Source of the DNA: Bacteroidota bacterium
Lineage (GTDB): Bacteria > Bacteroidota > Bacteroidia > JAADEI01
Reading direction: 5' to 3'
Assembly (NCBI GenBank): GCA_015490475.1
Contig: WFXT01000238.1
Coordinates: forward strand, 1-14,799
Length of the DNA stretch: 14,799 nucleotides
Numbering within the stretch: the stretch's first letter is position 1; the number at the start of each line of letters is the position of its first letter. The notes under the pieces were generated by a model. The model saw nothing but the letters and a program-made list of their open reading frames with translations, made no database searches and was not told the DNA's origin. The translations under genes and the position numbers were made by a program. Of the stretch, positions 7,828 through 14,360 are shown one piece after another.

Positions 7828-8859
7828 TTATCCTGCGATTTTGGGGCAATATATTTGCCTGTTCTTAAGTCGCTTTTTGAACTTAAAGCCATAGAAAGCA
7901 ACGAATACCTCTACACCGCCTCGCATCAAGTTAGCCACACGTAATGAAGATAAAGTAATGTCATAGCTTATACCAAAGCCCCACGACTGTGAGTCATAGC
8001 GAAATGCAGGGAAAATAGCATCACCAATACGATACCACATTCCCAGAGTTATTGATTTATCCCTTCCTCTAAATCCAGAGCCATATCCTTTGGGCCATGG
8101 ATAATAAACCCATCCAGCACCAGCAGTGTACTCAGTATATTCATGTTGCCTTAGATGCAAAAATGTCAGAATCAATGATGAGCGTGTACCTATGTCGGTA
8201 ATAAATCCAACATAGGATGTAAGTCTTGGATACATTGGAATAGGCTCATAGAACTGTGTTTGTGGGTTATTCAAATGATACACACTGCCTCCCACGAATA
8301 ACGAAGTATGCGGATTAAAGGCAAAGAAACCCCAGATACCTGTATTCAAGTCAATAAATCCATTAGATGTGTTCACAAAATATTCACCTGAGGGCACTGT
8401 TGGGTCAGGACCAAATATTGTAAATTGTGAGCCAAATATAAGTTTGTCAGTTTCAAACGATCGGACGCCATATCCTAATTGAAGGCCCACGCCCACGTAA
8501 ATTGGTGCCTCTTCATTTGAACTAAACGACCTGTGGTATGCCACACTAACGAGTCCTTCTGTTGTTCCTAATTGAGAGTGCCCAGCCCGGTCTTCCAGCA
8601 CCATTATACCCACTCCTAAATAATCGGGGAACAGAACCTCCTGTAATAAAGGCATATCAAAAGAACCGTAAAATGTTTTATATGGATATGGTGTTATTGA
8701 ACGCCACTGATTACGATATGCAAACACTGCTCTGAATGTACTGGGCATAAATCCAGTCATTGCTGGATTTATCCACAGATTAGGCATAAAGTATTGTGAA
8801 TAGTGAACGTCTTGGGCACTAACCACAACACTTGTCAGAATTAACAACCACTTGCGCAT
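7828..8859 (-). CDS. PorP/SprF-family type IX secretion outer-membrane protein
   Basis: A 343-residue exported protein with a signal peptide (residues 1-15, cleavage near SA|Q). The start of the mature protein is the PorP/SprF hallmark, AQDVHYSQYFMPNLWINPAM, followed by TG and later FAYRNQWRSI. The rest is a series of amphipathic beta strands rich in Tyr, Gly and Phe, consistent with an outer-membrane barrel of about 14 strands. Known PorP/SprF proteins work with T9SS in export or surface attachment of specific cargo, and paralogues often pair with one large adhesin. Here no porKLMN or gldKLMN core genes and no adjacent adhesin are present, so this may be an orphan or paralogue rather than the core PorP. 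The sequence ends with a basic tail (FKFKKRLKNRQ) instead of the usual hydrophobic final strand, which is slightly odd. It has its own predicted promoter. Confidence 0.9.
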   Translation of the reverse strand: MRKWLLILTSVVVSAQDVHYSQYFMPNLWINPAMTGFMPSTFRAVFAYRNQWRSITPYPYKTFYGSFDMPLLQEVLFPDYLGVGIMVLEDRAGHSQLGTTEGLVSVAYHRSFSSNEEAPIYVGVGLQLGYGVRSFETDKLIFGSQFTIFGPDPTVPSGEYFVNTSNGFIDLNTGIWGFFAFNPHTSLFVGGSVYHLNNPQTQFYEPIPMYPRLTSYVGFITDIGTRSSLILTFLHLRQHEYTEYTAGAGWVYYPWPKGYGSGFRGRDKSITLGMWYRIGDAIFPAFRYDSQSWGFGISYDITLSSLRVANLMRGGVEVFVAFYGFKFKKRLKNRQIYCPKIAG

Positions 8860-8885
8860 CTGTGCCTATTTTCTCCTTCAATTAG

Positions 8886-8919
8886 CAAATATACGCAATA
8901 ATAATTAATGTGCCACAAA
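8886..8919 (-). promoter_or_regulatory. Bacteroidetes-type promoter of the porP-like gene
   Basis: On the minus strand TTTG (8919-8916) is followed after 22 bases by TATATTTG (8893-8886), a match to TTTG - about 20 bases - TAnnTTTG. The -7 box ends 26 bases upstream of the ATG at 8859, and a purine-rich GAAGGAG lies in the predicted leader. The spacer is at the long end of the range, so confidence is moderate. Confidence 0.55.
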
Positions 8920-8961
8920 CCTTATGGTCCCTTATCATGGATTTATTAGGCAAAAGCTTTA

Positions 8962-8969
8962 TACTTTTG
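8962..8969 (+). promoter_or_regulatory. Possible -7 promoter box for the kinase-murQ operon
   Basis: TACTTTTG at 8962-8969 matches TAnnTTTG and ends only 5 bases before the favoured ATG at 8975. If real, transcription would start almost at the start codon, giving a nearly leaderless message and ruling out the upstream ATG at 8924. No TTTG was found at the expected -33 position; a TTTA at 8942-8945 is too close. Confidence 0.4.
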
Positions 8970-8974
8970 TGAGT

Positions 8975-9838
8975 ATGATTAGGATAATTGTTGATTCTGG
9001 GGCTACACGAGCACGGTGGCTAATTAGACGAAAACGAGGAAAGACTCAACTTGTAGAAACAGAGGGCATAAATCCTTATTTCTATACAGAAGAAGAGGCT
9101 GTTAATTTGATAAAAAATGAGCTGGAAATAAATGCTCCTTTTATTAAGGATTATGAAGTGGAAGAAGTCATATTTTATGGAGCAGGTTGCTCCACCGAGC
9201 AACGGTGCTTATTAATGGACAGGATATTACAAAAGGTTTTTCCGAGGGCACGGATAATTGTTCATCACGATATCCTGGGTGCTGCACGTGGCATTTTGAA
9301 AGAAAATTCAGGATACGTAGTAATTATAGGAACAGGCAGTAATACTTGTTATTATAATGGCAAAGAGATTGTTGCCAGACACGGCGGCTTGGGCTATATT
9401 CTCAATGATGAAGGTAGTGGAGCAGACATTGGACGACACTTAATTGCTTCATGGTTGGATGGCGACTTACCGGAGGAACTTGCCTCAAAGCTTGAAGATT
9501 TCATTGGAATGAACGAAGCAGAAATAATTTTTAAAATCTATCAAGACAAAAGACCTGCCCGCTTCTTAGCCCAACAAACTCTCTTTGTAAGTGAACACAT
9601 TGATAATCCATGGTGTCAACAATTGGTAAAATCACGCTTTAAAGCTCTAATACATAAGCATTTGAAACCGTTGATCAGTAAAGTGGGTAAGGATGACTTA
9701 ATTCATGCTTCTGGCTCTGTGGTTTATCACTTTCAAGATATATGGAAACAAGCACTGGAAGAGGAAGAACTCAAATCAGGTGAAATAGTAGTCAACCCAC
9801 TGGAAGGTCTGGCTGAATTCCACTGGGGCAAAAAATAG
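8975..9838 (+). CDS. BadF/BadG/BcrA-type amino-sugar kinase (GlcNAc or MurNAc kinase)
   Basis: A 287-residue member of the ASKHA fold BadF/BadG/BcrA/BcrD ATPase family, which includes N-acetylglucosamine kinase and the MurK-type GlcNAc/MurNAc kinase. Visible elements are the first phosphate-binding loop IIVDSGATRARW (4-15), the EGINPY turn (30-35), an Asp in VHHDILGAARG (Asp99, likely catalytic base), the second phosphate loop VIIGTGSNTCYYNG (116-129), GLGYILNDEGSGADIG (138-153) and a late HASGSVVYHF adenosine-site segment. The start at 8975 begins MIRIIVDSG as expected for the family; an in-frame ATG at 8924 would add 17 atypical residues across a promoter-like box. It lies 35 bases upstream of murQ, so the likely job is phosphorylating recovered MurNAc (or GlcNAc), making MurNAc-6-phosphate for MurQ. 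Substrate preference cannot be read from sequence. Confidence 0.88.
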   Translation: MIRIIVDSGATRARWLIRRKRGKTQLVETEGINPYFYTEEEAVNLIKNELEINAPFIKDYEVEEVIFYGAGCSTEQRCLLMDRILQKVFPRARIIVHHDILGAARGILKENSGYVVIIGTGSNTCYYNGKEIVARHGGLGYILNDEGSGADIGRHLIASWLDGDLPEELASKLEDFIGMNEAEIIFKIYQDKRPARFLAQQTLFVSEHIDNPWCQQLVKSRFKALIHKHLKPLISKVGKDDLIHASGSVVYHFQDIWKQALEEEELKSGEIVVNPLEGLAEFHWGKK

Positions 9839-9873
9839 CTGATTCTTTAATAATTTAGAGCCAAGAAGTAATT

Positions 9874-10698
9874 ATGAAGATTACAGAGCAACCTTCTCAA
9901 TATCGTAATCTTGAACAGCGTAGCATTAGAGAAGTTCTTGAAATCATTAACAAGGAAGATTCTTTTGTACCACTCAAAGTAAGAGAGTCGCTTGAGCAAA
10001 TAGAAAAACTTACAGAAGCCTATATAAGACATTTGGAACAAGGGGGGCGTGTTTTTTATGTAGGAACGGGAACTAGTGGCAGGCTTGGGGTTCTGGATGC
10101 CGCAGAGTTAATACCCACTTTTGGCATACCAGAGGGGATAGTGATTGGCATCATAGCAGGGGGAGACGAAGCATTAAGGCGTCCTGTTGAATACGCAGAA
10201 GACGACCCTGAAGCAGGATGGAAAGAACTGCTAAAGTATGACATTAATAGCAAAGACTTAGTAATCGGCATTTCAGCGTCTGGAACCACACCATTTACAG
10301 TAGGGGCAGTGGAAAAGGCTTTTTTAAATGGCATAGAGACAGGTTGTATCACCTGCAATCCAGATACACCGTTAGCGAGATATAGCAAGTATCCAGTGGA
10401 AGTCATTGTAGGTCCGGAAGTTATTGCAGGAAGCACGAGAATGAAAGCAGGCACCGCTCAAAAATTAGTTCTCAATATGATAAGCACTACTGCAATGGTA
10501 AAACTGGGACGAATTTTGGATAATAGGATGATTGATATGCAAATAGTAAACAAAAAGTTATTTAAAAGAGGGGTGAATCTACTTGTTGAGTGGACAGGTA
10601 TTAGTCCTCAAGAAGCCGAAAAATATTTATTACAAGAGGGAAGCGTAAGAAGGGCCTTAAATAAAATCAAGAAAGATGGCACTAATTCTCGTAGTTGA
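9874..10698 (+). CDS. murQ: N-acetylmuramic acid 6-phosphate etherase
   Basis: MurQ splits the lactyl ether of MurNAc-6-phosphate to give GlcNAc-6-phosphate and D-lactate in cytoplasmic peptidoglycan recycling. The 274-residue protein is a SIS-domain enzyme: YVGTGTSGRLGVLDAAEL (62-79) includes the sugar-phosphate loop and Glu78, which corresponds to a catalytic Glu of E. coli MurQ. The PVEYAEDDPEAG segment (104-115) supplies the second conserved acid. SASGTTPFTVGA (134-145) and GSTRMKAGTAQKLVLN (186-201) are the other signature blocks. The N-terminal TEQPSQYRNLEQRSIREVL resembles the usual TE.RN..t..iD start. It is about 25 residues shorter than E. coli MurQ, lacking one of the two C-terminal helical repeats. 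It sits between a sugar kinase and a response regulator whose start codon lies inside its last codons, implying one operon. Confidence 0.95.
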   Translation: MKITEQPSQYRNLEQRSIREVLEIINKEDSFVPLKVRESLEQIEKLTEAYIRHLEQGGRVFYVGTGTSGRLGVLDAAELIPTFGIPEGIVIGIIAGGDEALRRPVEYAEDDPEAGWKELLKYDINSKDLVIGISASGTTPFTVGAVEKAFLNGIETGCITCNPDTPLARYSKYPVEVIVGPEVIAGSTRMKAGTAQKLVLNMISTTAMVKLGRILDNRMIDMQIVNKKLFKRGVNLLVEWTGISPQEAEKYLLQEGSVRRALNKIKKDGTNSRS

Positions 10699-11830
10699 CG
10701 ATGAAGAAATGATAAGGGAGGCATTAGCACAGATTTTTGAAGAAGAGGGTCATAAAGTAATTGGGCAACCCTCAGCTCAAGATGCACTACGATGGTTGAA
10801 GAAATATAAGCCAGATGTCATATTTCTTGATATTAAAATGCCCAAAATATCTGGCTTAGAAGCCCTTGAAGAGATACAAAAAATCCACCCAGAGGTTCCT
10901 GTTATTATGCTTACAGGTCACGGCAACGAAGAAATCGCTTTTGAAGCGGCGAAGCGAGGGGCCTTTGATTATTTAAGTAAACCACCTGACTTAAACAAAC
11001 TATTAATAACTCTTAGAAATGCTTTAGAAAACAAGCATTTAAAAAATGAAGTAAAAAAGTTAAAGCGAAAGACTGTTGACGCTCCGCCTCTCATTGGTGT
11101 ATCCAAAGCTATGGAAAGGATAAGAGAACTCATTGAGAAAGTGGCTCCAACAGATGCAAGAGTATTAATCACAGGGGAAAGTGGTGTTGGAAAAGAAGTG
11201 GTAGCCAGACATATTCATATGAAAAGTAAAAGGGCAGACGGACCTTTTGTTAGTATTAACTGTGGTGCTTTGCCATCGGAATTAATAGAAAGTGAATTGT
11301 TTGGACATGAAAAGGGAGCATTTACTTCAGCTGTGAGGCAACACATTGGAAGTTTTGAACGGGCACATGGTGGAACTCTTTTCTTAGATGAAATCGGTGA
11401 GATGCCTCCGTCTGCTCAAGTGAAGTTATTGCGTGCCCTTGAGGAAAAAGCCATAATTCGCGTTGGTGGAGAAAAGAAAATTCCCGTTGATGTTAGGGTC
11501 ATCTCTGCAACCAATAAAGACCTGAAAAAAGAAATAGACAAAGGCAATTTCAGACTTGACCTGTATCACAGAATAAACGTCGTTGAAATACACATTCCTC
11601 CTTTAAGGGAAAGACCCGAAGACATTCCACCATTAGTGGAATACTTTGTTGAACAATTGCACAGCGAAGGTATGCCTAAAAAAGAATTCCTTCCTGAAAC
11701 AATTAAAGCTCTTCAAGAGTTGCCATGGTATGGCAATATAAGGGAACTTAAAAACGCAGTGGAAAGGCTTCTCATTTTAGTAGAAGGGGACAAAGTAACA
11801 CCTGAACATATAGAAGAATACATTAAGTGA
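10676..11830 (+). CDS. NtrC-type sigma-54 response regulator lacking a DNA-binding domain
   Basis: A 384-residue two-component regulator. Residues 1-118 are a receiver domain with the acidic pair Asp8/Asp9 (VVDDEE), phosphoacceptor Asp52 (FLDIKMP), Thr80 and Lys102 (SKPP). After a linker, residues 139-384 form a sigma-54 activating AAA+ domain: Walker A GESGVGKE (167-174), the sigma-54 contact loop GAFTSA (214-219), Walker B TLFLDEIGEMP (234-244), RLDLYHRI (293-300) and WYGNIRELKNAVERL (351-365). The sequence stops about 20 residues later, with no Fis-type helix-turn-helix, and none is encoded in the 21 bases before the convergent accC. The contact loop has Ser instead of the usual second Gly. 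I recall both traits in Bacteroidota regulators of this size, so it is probably intact, not truncated. It may act on holoenzyme without a dedicated DNA site. The start overlaps murQ by 23 bases; its partner kinase is not in the window. Confidence 0.92.
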   Translation: MALILVVDDEEMIREALAQIFEEEGHKVIGQPSAQDALRWLKKYKPDVIFLDIKMPKISGLEALEEIQKIHPEVPVIMLTGHGNEEIAFEAAKRGAFDYLSKPPDLNKLLITLRNALENKHLKNEVKKLKRKTVDAPPLIGVSKAMERIRELIEKVAPTDARVLITGESGVGKEVVARHIHMKSKRADGPFVSINCGALPSELIESELFGHEKGAFTSAVRQHIGSFERAHGGTLFLDEIGEMPPSAQVKLLRALEEKAIIRVGGEKKIPVDVRVISATNKDLKKEIDKGNFRLDLYHRINVVEIHIPPLRERPEDIPPLVEYFVEQLHSEGMPKKEFLPETIKALQELPWYGNIRELKNAVERLLILVEGDKVTPEHIEEYIK

Positions 11831-11851
11831 TTCCCTTAATTGGTCTTATTA

Positions 11852-13201
11852 TTACTCTTCTTGCGGTGTCAAATCAAAATTTTCTAAGAACTTAATATTG
11901 TAATTGCCTTTTCTGAATCTTTCGTCTTTCAAAATTTTCTTATGAAGGGGAATTGTCGTTTTGATTCCCTCAATATAGAATTCATCCAGTGCTCGTTCCA
12001 TAATAGCGATGGCTTCCTTTCTGGTTCTGGCAGTGGCAATAACTTTTGCAATCATAGAGTCATAGTGAGGTGGGATTTTATATCCTGAATAAATGTGTGT
12101 TTCAATTCTAACGCCGTGTCCTCCCGGAAGGTGTAATGCAGTTATTGTTCCGGGACTTGGCATAAAATTATTAAAGGGGTCTTCGGCATTAATCCTAACT
12201 TCAATAGCATGTCTTTGTGGATAATAGTACTTCCCTGATATTGCAACTCCTGCTGCTATCTTGATTTGCTCTTTTACAAGGTCGTAGAAAATAACTTCTT
12301 CCGTAACAGGATGCTCCACTTGAATACGGGTGTTCATTTCAATGAAGTAAAAATTTCTGTCTTTGTCAACAAGGAATTCTACTGTTCCAAGGCTTTCATA
12401 TTTTATAAGCTCTGCGAGGCGAACGGCAGCCTCACCCATTCGTTCTCTAAGTTCAGGCGTCATGAAGGGTGAAGGCGATTCTTCAATCAATTTTTGGTGT
12501 CTTCGCTGAACAGAACATTCTCGTTCAGAAAGATGCAAAACTGTGCCATATCTATCGCCTACGATTTGAATCTCAATGTGCCTTGGCTCTTCTATAAATT
12601 TCTCAATATACAGGTCTCCTCTTCCAAAGGCGGCTTCCGCCTCCTGATAAGCCTGTTCAAAAGCCTTTGGTAACTCCTGCTCGCTACGAACAATTCGCAT
12701 TCCTCTGCCCCCTCCTCCAGCGGAAGCTTTCAGCAAAATGGGATAACCAATTTCCTTTGCAATTTTCTTAGCGTCATCAATGGTCTTAACAACATCATCG
12801 GACCCAGGAACTAAGGGAACTCCTGCTTTTTTTGCCAGTTTCTTCGCACTCATCTTGTCCCCCATAGCTCTAATATGCTCGGGCGATGGACCTATGAACT
12901 TAAATCCAGAACGCTCACATAGTTCTGCAAATTGAGCATTTTCGGACAAAAAGCCATACCCTGGATGTATAGCATCTGCCCCCGTTATTTCGGCTGCTGC
13001 TAGGATTCGCTTCATATTCAAATACGACTCTTTAGCGGGGGGCGGACCTATGCATACTGCTTCATCGGCAAACCATACATGCAGACTATCTTTATCTGCC
13101 TCTGAATAAACTGCAACTGTCTTTATTCCCATTTCTTTGCAGGAACGAATAATACGTAGGGCAATCTCACCCCTATTGGCGATAAGAATCTTCTTAAACA
13201 T
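11852..13201 (-). CDS. accC: Acetyl-CoA carboxylase biotin carboxylase subunit
   Basis: Biotin carboxylase charges biotin on AccB with bicarbonate using ATP, the first half-reaction of acetyl-CoA carboxylase. The 449-residue length matches the family. Visible features are the N-terminal KKILIANRGEIALRIIRSC, HPGYGFLSENAQFA (79-92), the glycine-rich ATP lid KASAGGGGRGMR (158-169), the ERECSVQRRHQKLIEE stretch (226-241, active-site Cys and Arg region), EMNTRIQVEHPVTE (288-301, metal ligands and catalytic residues) and HAIEVRINAEDP (331-342). The gene starts 11 bases after accB ends, so the two are surely co-transcribed; it appears to be the last gene of the fabH-efp-accB-accC run and converges on the response regulator gene with a 21-base gap. 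A 449-residue stand-alone subunit argues for acetyl-CoA carboxylase rather than the longer propionyl-CoA carboxylase alpha chain. Confidence 0.96.
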   Translation of the reverse strand: MFKKILIANRGEIALRIIRSCKEMGIKTVAVYSEADKDSLHVWFADEAVCIGPPPAKESYLNMKRILAAAEITGADAIHPGYGFLSENAQFAELCERSGFKFIGPSPEHIRAMGDKMSAKKLAKKAGVPLVPGSDDVVKTIDDAKKIAKEIGYPILLKASAGGGGRGMRIVRSEQELPKAFEQAYQEAEAAFGRGDLYIEKFIEEPRHIEIQIVGDRYGTVLHLSERECSVQRRHQKLIEESPSPFMTPELRERMGEAAVRLAELIKYESLGTVEFLVDKDRNFYFIEMNTRIQVEHPVTEEVIFYDLVKEQIKIAAGVAISGKYYYPQRHAIEVRINAEDPFNNFMPSPGTITALHLPGGHGVRIETHIYSGYKIPPHYDSMIAKVIATARTRKEAIAIMERALDEFYIEGIKTTIPLHKKILKDERFRKGNYNIKFLENFDLTPQEE

Positions 13202-13212
13202 GCATTTACTAT

Positions 13213-13728
13213 TTATGCCTTAACAGAGGGGTCAATGATGAATAATGGTTGTCCATATTCCACTGGCGAGCCGTCTTCAACAAGTATCTTAAGAACTTTT
13301 CCACCTTTTTCCGCTTCAATCTCATTGAAAATTTTCATCGCTTCAATAAGGCATAGAGTGTCTCCCTCTTTTACAATAGAGCCTTCTTCAACAAAGGGTG
13401 GTTTATCTGGTGATGGTCTTCTATAAAAAGTGCCGACCATCGGTGCCCGAACAACATATAGCCCTTGTTGCTCCGCTGTTTCAGGGTCAAGGGAAGTGGT
13501 TTGTGGTTGAGCTGGTGCAGGCTGTTGTGTCGGCGCTGATTCCCTGACCTGTGTTTCAGATGGTTGGGGCTGAGCAACGGGTTGAGAAGAAACGACAGAA
13601 GAAGTAGTAGCGATGGGCTGACCCACTCCTCTAACTTCTAACTTAAAGTCTTTGTCTTCAATAATCACCTCATTAATTCCCAATTCTTTAATGACCCTCA
13701 GCAAGTGCTCAATTTCTCTGTAGTCCAT
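13213..13728 (-). CDS. accB: Biotin carboxyl carrier protein of acetyl-CoA carboxylase
   Basis: AccB carries covalently bound biotin between biotin carboxylase and the carboxyltransferase. The 171-residue protein has an N-terminal helical segment (MDYREIEHLLRVIKELGINE), a short beta region up to about residue 35, and then a flexible linker of about 50 residues rich in Gln, Pro, Ala, Ser and Thr (about 36-80). The C-terminal biotinyl domain (about 90-171) includes the AccB-specific thumb APMVGTFYRRPSPD (95-108) and the biotin site LIEAMKIFNEIEA, with Lys132 as the biotinylated residue. The usual EAMKM/EAMKL appears as EAMKI, a common variant. It lies between efp (20 bases upstream) and accC (11 bases downstream) on the same strand. 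Biotinylation needs a BirA ligase encoded elsewhere. Confidence 0.96.
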   Translation of the reverse strand: MDYREIEHLLRVIKELGINEVIIEDKDFKLEVRGVGQPIATTSSVVSSQPVAQPQPSETQVRESAPTQQPAPAQPQTTSLDPETAEQQGLYVVRAPMVGTFYRRPSPDKPPFVEEGSIVKEGDTLCLIEAMKIFNEIEAEKGGKVLKILVEDGSPVEYGQPLFIIDPSVKA

Positions 13729-13748
13729 AGCAATACAAATTTAAGGTG

Positions 13749-14324
13749 TTATTTTTTCTTTTCTCTGATTCGTTCTACATACCGCTTTGTTCTTGTGTCC
13801 ACTTTCACCTTGTCTCCAACTTCAACAAACAGAGGAACCTGTATTTCTATCCCTGTCTCCAATTTAGCGGGTTTGGTAGCATTAGTAGCTGTGTCACCCT
13901 TAATGCCCGGTTCAGTGTAAGTCACTTCAAGAATCACAAAGGGTGGCAATTCAATACCAATAGGGGCTCCTTTCTCATCATGGTATAAAACATCCACCTC
14001 CATGTCCTCCTTAAGGAATTCTTTTCCGCTAATTTGTTCCTCTGGAATTATGTATTCCTCAAAAGTTTCTGTATCAAAGAAGTGATAACCCATGTCGTCC
14101 TTATAGGAATATTGAGCTTTGCGTCGCTCAACGCGAGCAGGTGTAACTTCCACACCAGCAGGGAACGTGTGTTCTATCACCGCCCCTGTGGATAGGTTCT
14201 TAAGCTTAGTTCTAACGAATGCCTGTCCTTTACCAGGTTTAACATGCTGAAATTCAAGCACCTGATACAGATCATTCTTGAACTCTATTACCATTCCGTT
14301 GTAGAGGTCATTAGTTGTTGGCAT
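13749..14324 (-). CDS. efp: Translation elongation factor P
   Basis: EF-P binds the ribosome between P and E sites and relieves stalling at polyproline stretches. The 191-residue protein has the three-domain tRNA-mimic layout. Domain I contains the loop QHVKPGKGQAFVRTKLKN with Lys32 at the tip, the position modified in other bacteria. Domain II runs through the ERRKAQYSYKDDMGYHFFDT segment. Domain III carries the family signature GIKGDTATNATKPAKLETG followed by IEIQVPLFVEVGDKVKVDT. It lies between fabH (36 bases upstream) and accB (20 bases downstream), an arrangement I recall as common in Bacteroidota. No Lys32-modifying enzyme gene is present in the window, so whether this lysine is modified is unknown. 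Confidence 0.97.
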   Translation of the reverse strand: MPTTNDLYNGMVIEFKNDLYQVLEFQHVKPGKGQAFVRTKLKNLSTGAVIEHTFPAGVEVTPARVERRKAQYSYKDDMGYHFFDTETFEEYIIPEEQISGKEFLKEDMEVDVLYHDEKGAPIGIELPPFVILEVTYTEPGIKGDTATNATKPAKLETGIEIQVPLFVEVGDKVKVDTRTKRYVERIREKKK

Positions 14325-14360
14325 AGGTGCTCTATTTTATGTTTTACACTTTTTCAGGGG

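Noticed and set aside
8893..8914. TGGCAC followed later by TTGC on the minus strand upstream of porP, suggesting a sigma-54 promoter for the nearby regulator.
   Set aside because: The two halves are 11 bases apart, whereas sigma-54 promoters need about 5; the same bases are better explained by a TTTG/TAnnTTTG promoter.
8924..8974. N-terminal extension of the sugar kinase starting at an upstream ATG.
   Set aside because: The added 17 residues do not resemble the family N-terminus, and the segment contains a promoter-like TACTTTTG; the start at 8975 gives the expected first strand.
10056..10454. A 132-residue minus-strand open frame inside murQ.
   Set aside because: It is antisense to the conserved SIS core of murQ and has no recognisable domain; such frames are common opposite biased coding sequence.
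11831..11851. Possible C-terminal remainder (helix-turn-helix) of the response regulator after its stop.
   Set aside because: Only 21 bases separate its stop from accC on the other strand, and no helix-turn-helix-like sequence exists there in any frame.
13371..13577. A 68-residue minus-strand frame rich in His, Gln and Leu.
   Set aside because: It is an alternate frame of the AccB Pro/Gln-rich linker and biotinyl domain, a compositional by-product.
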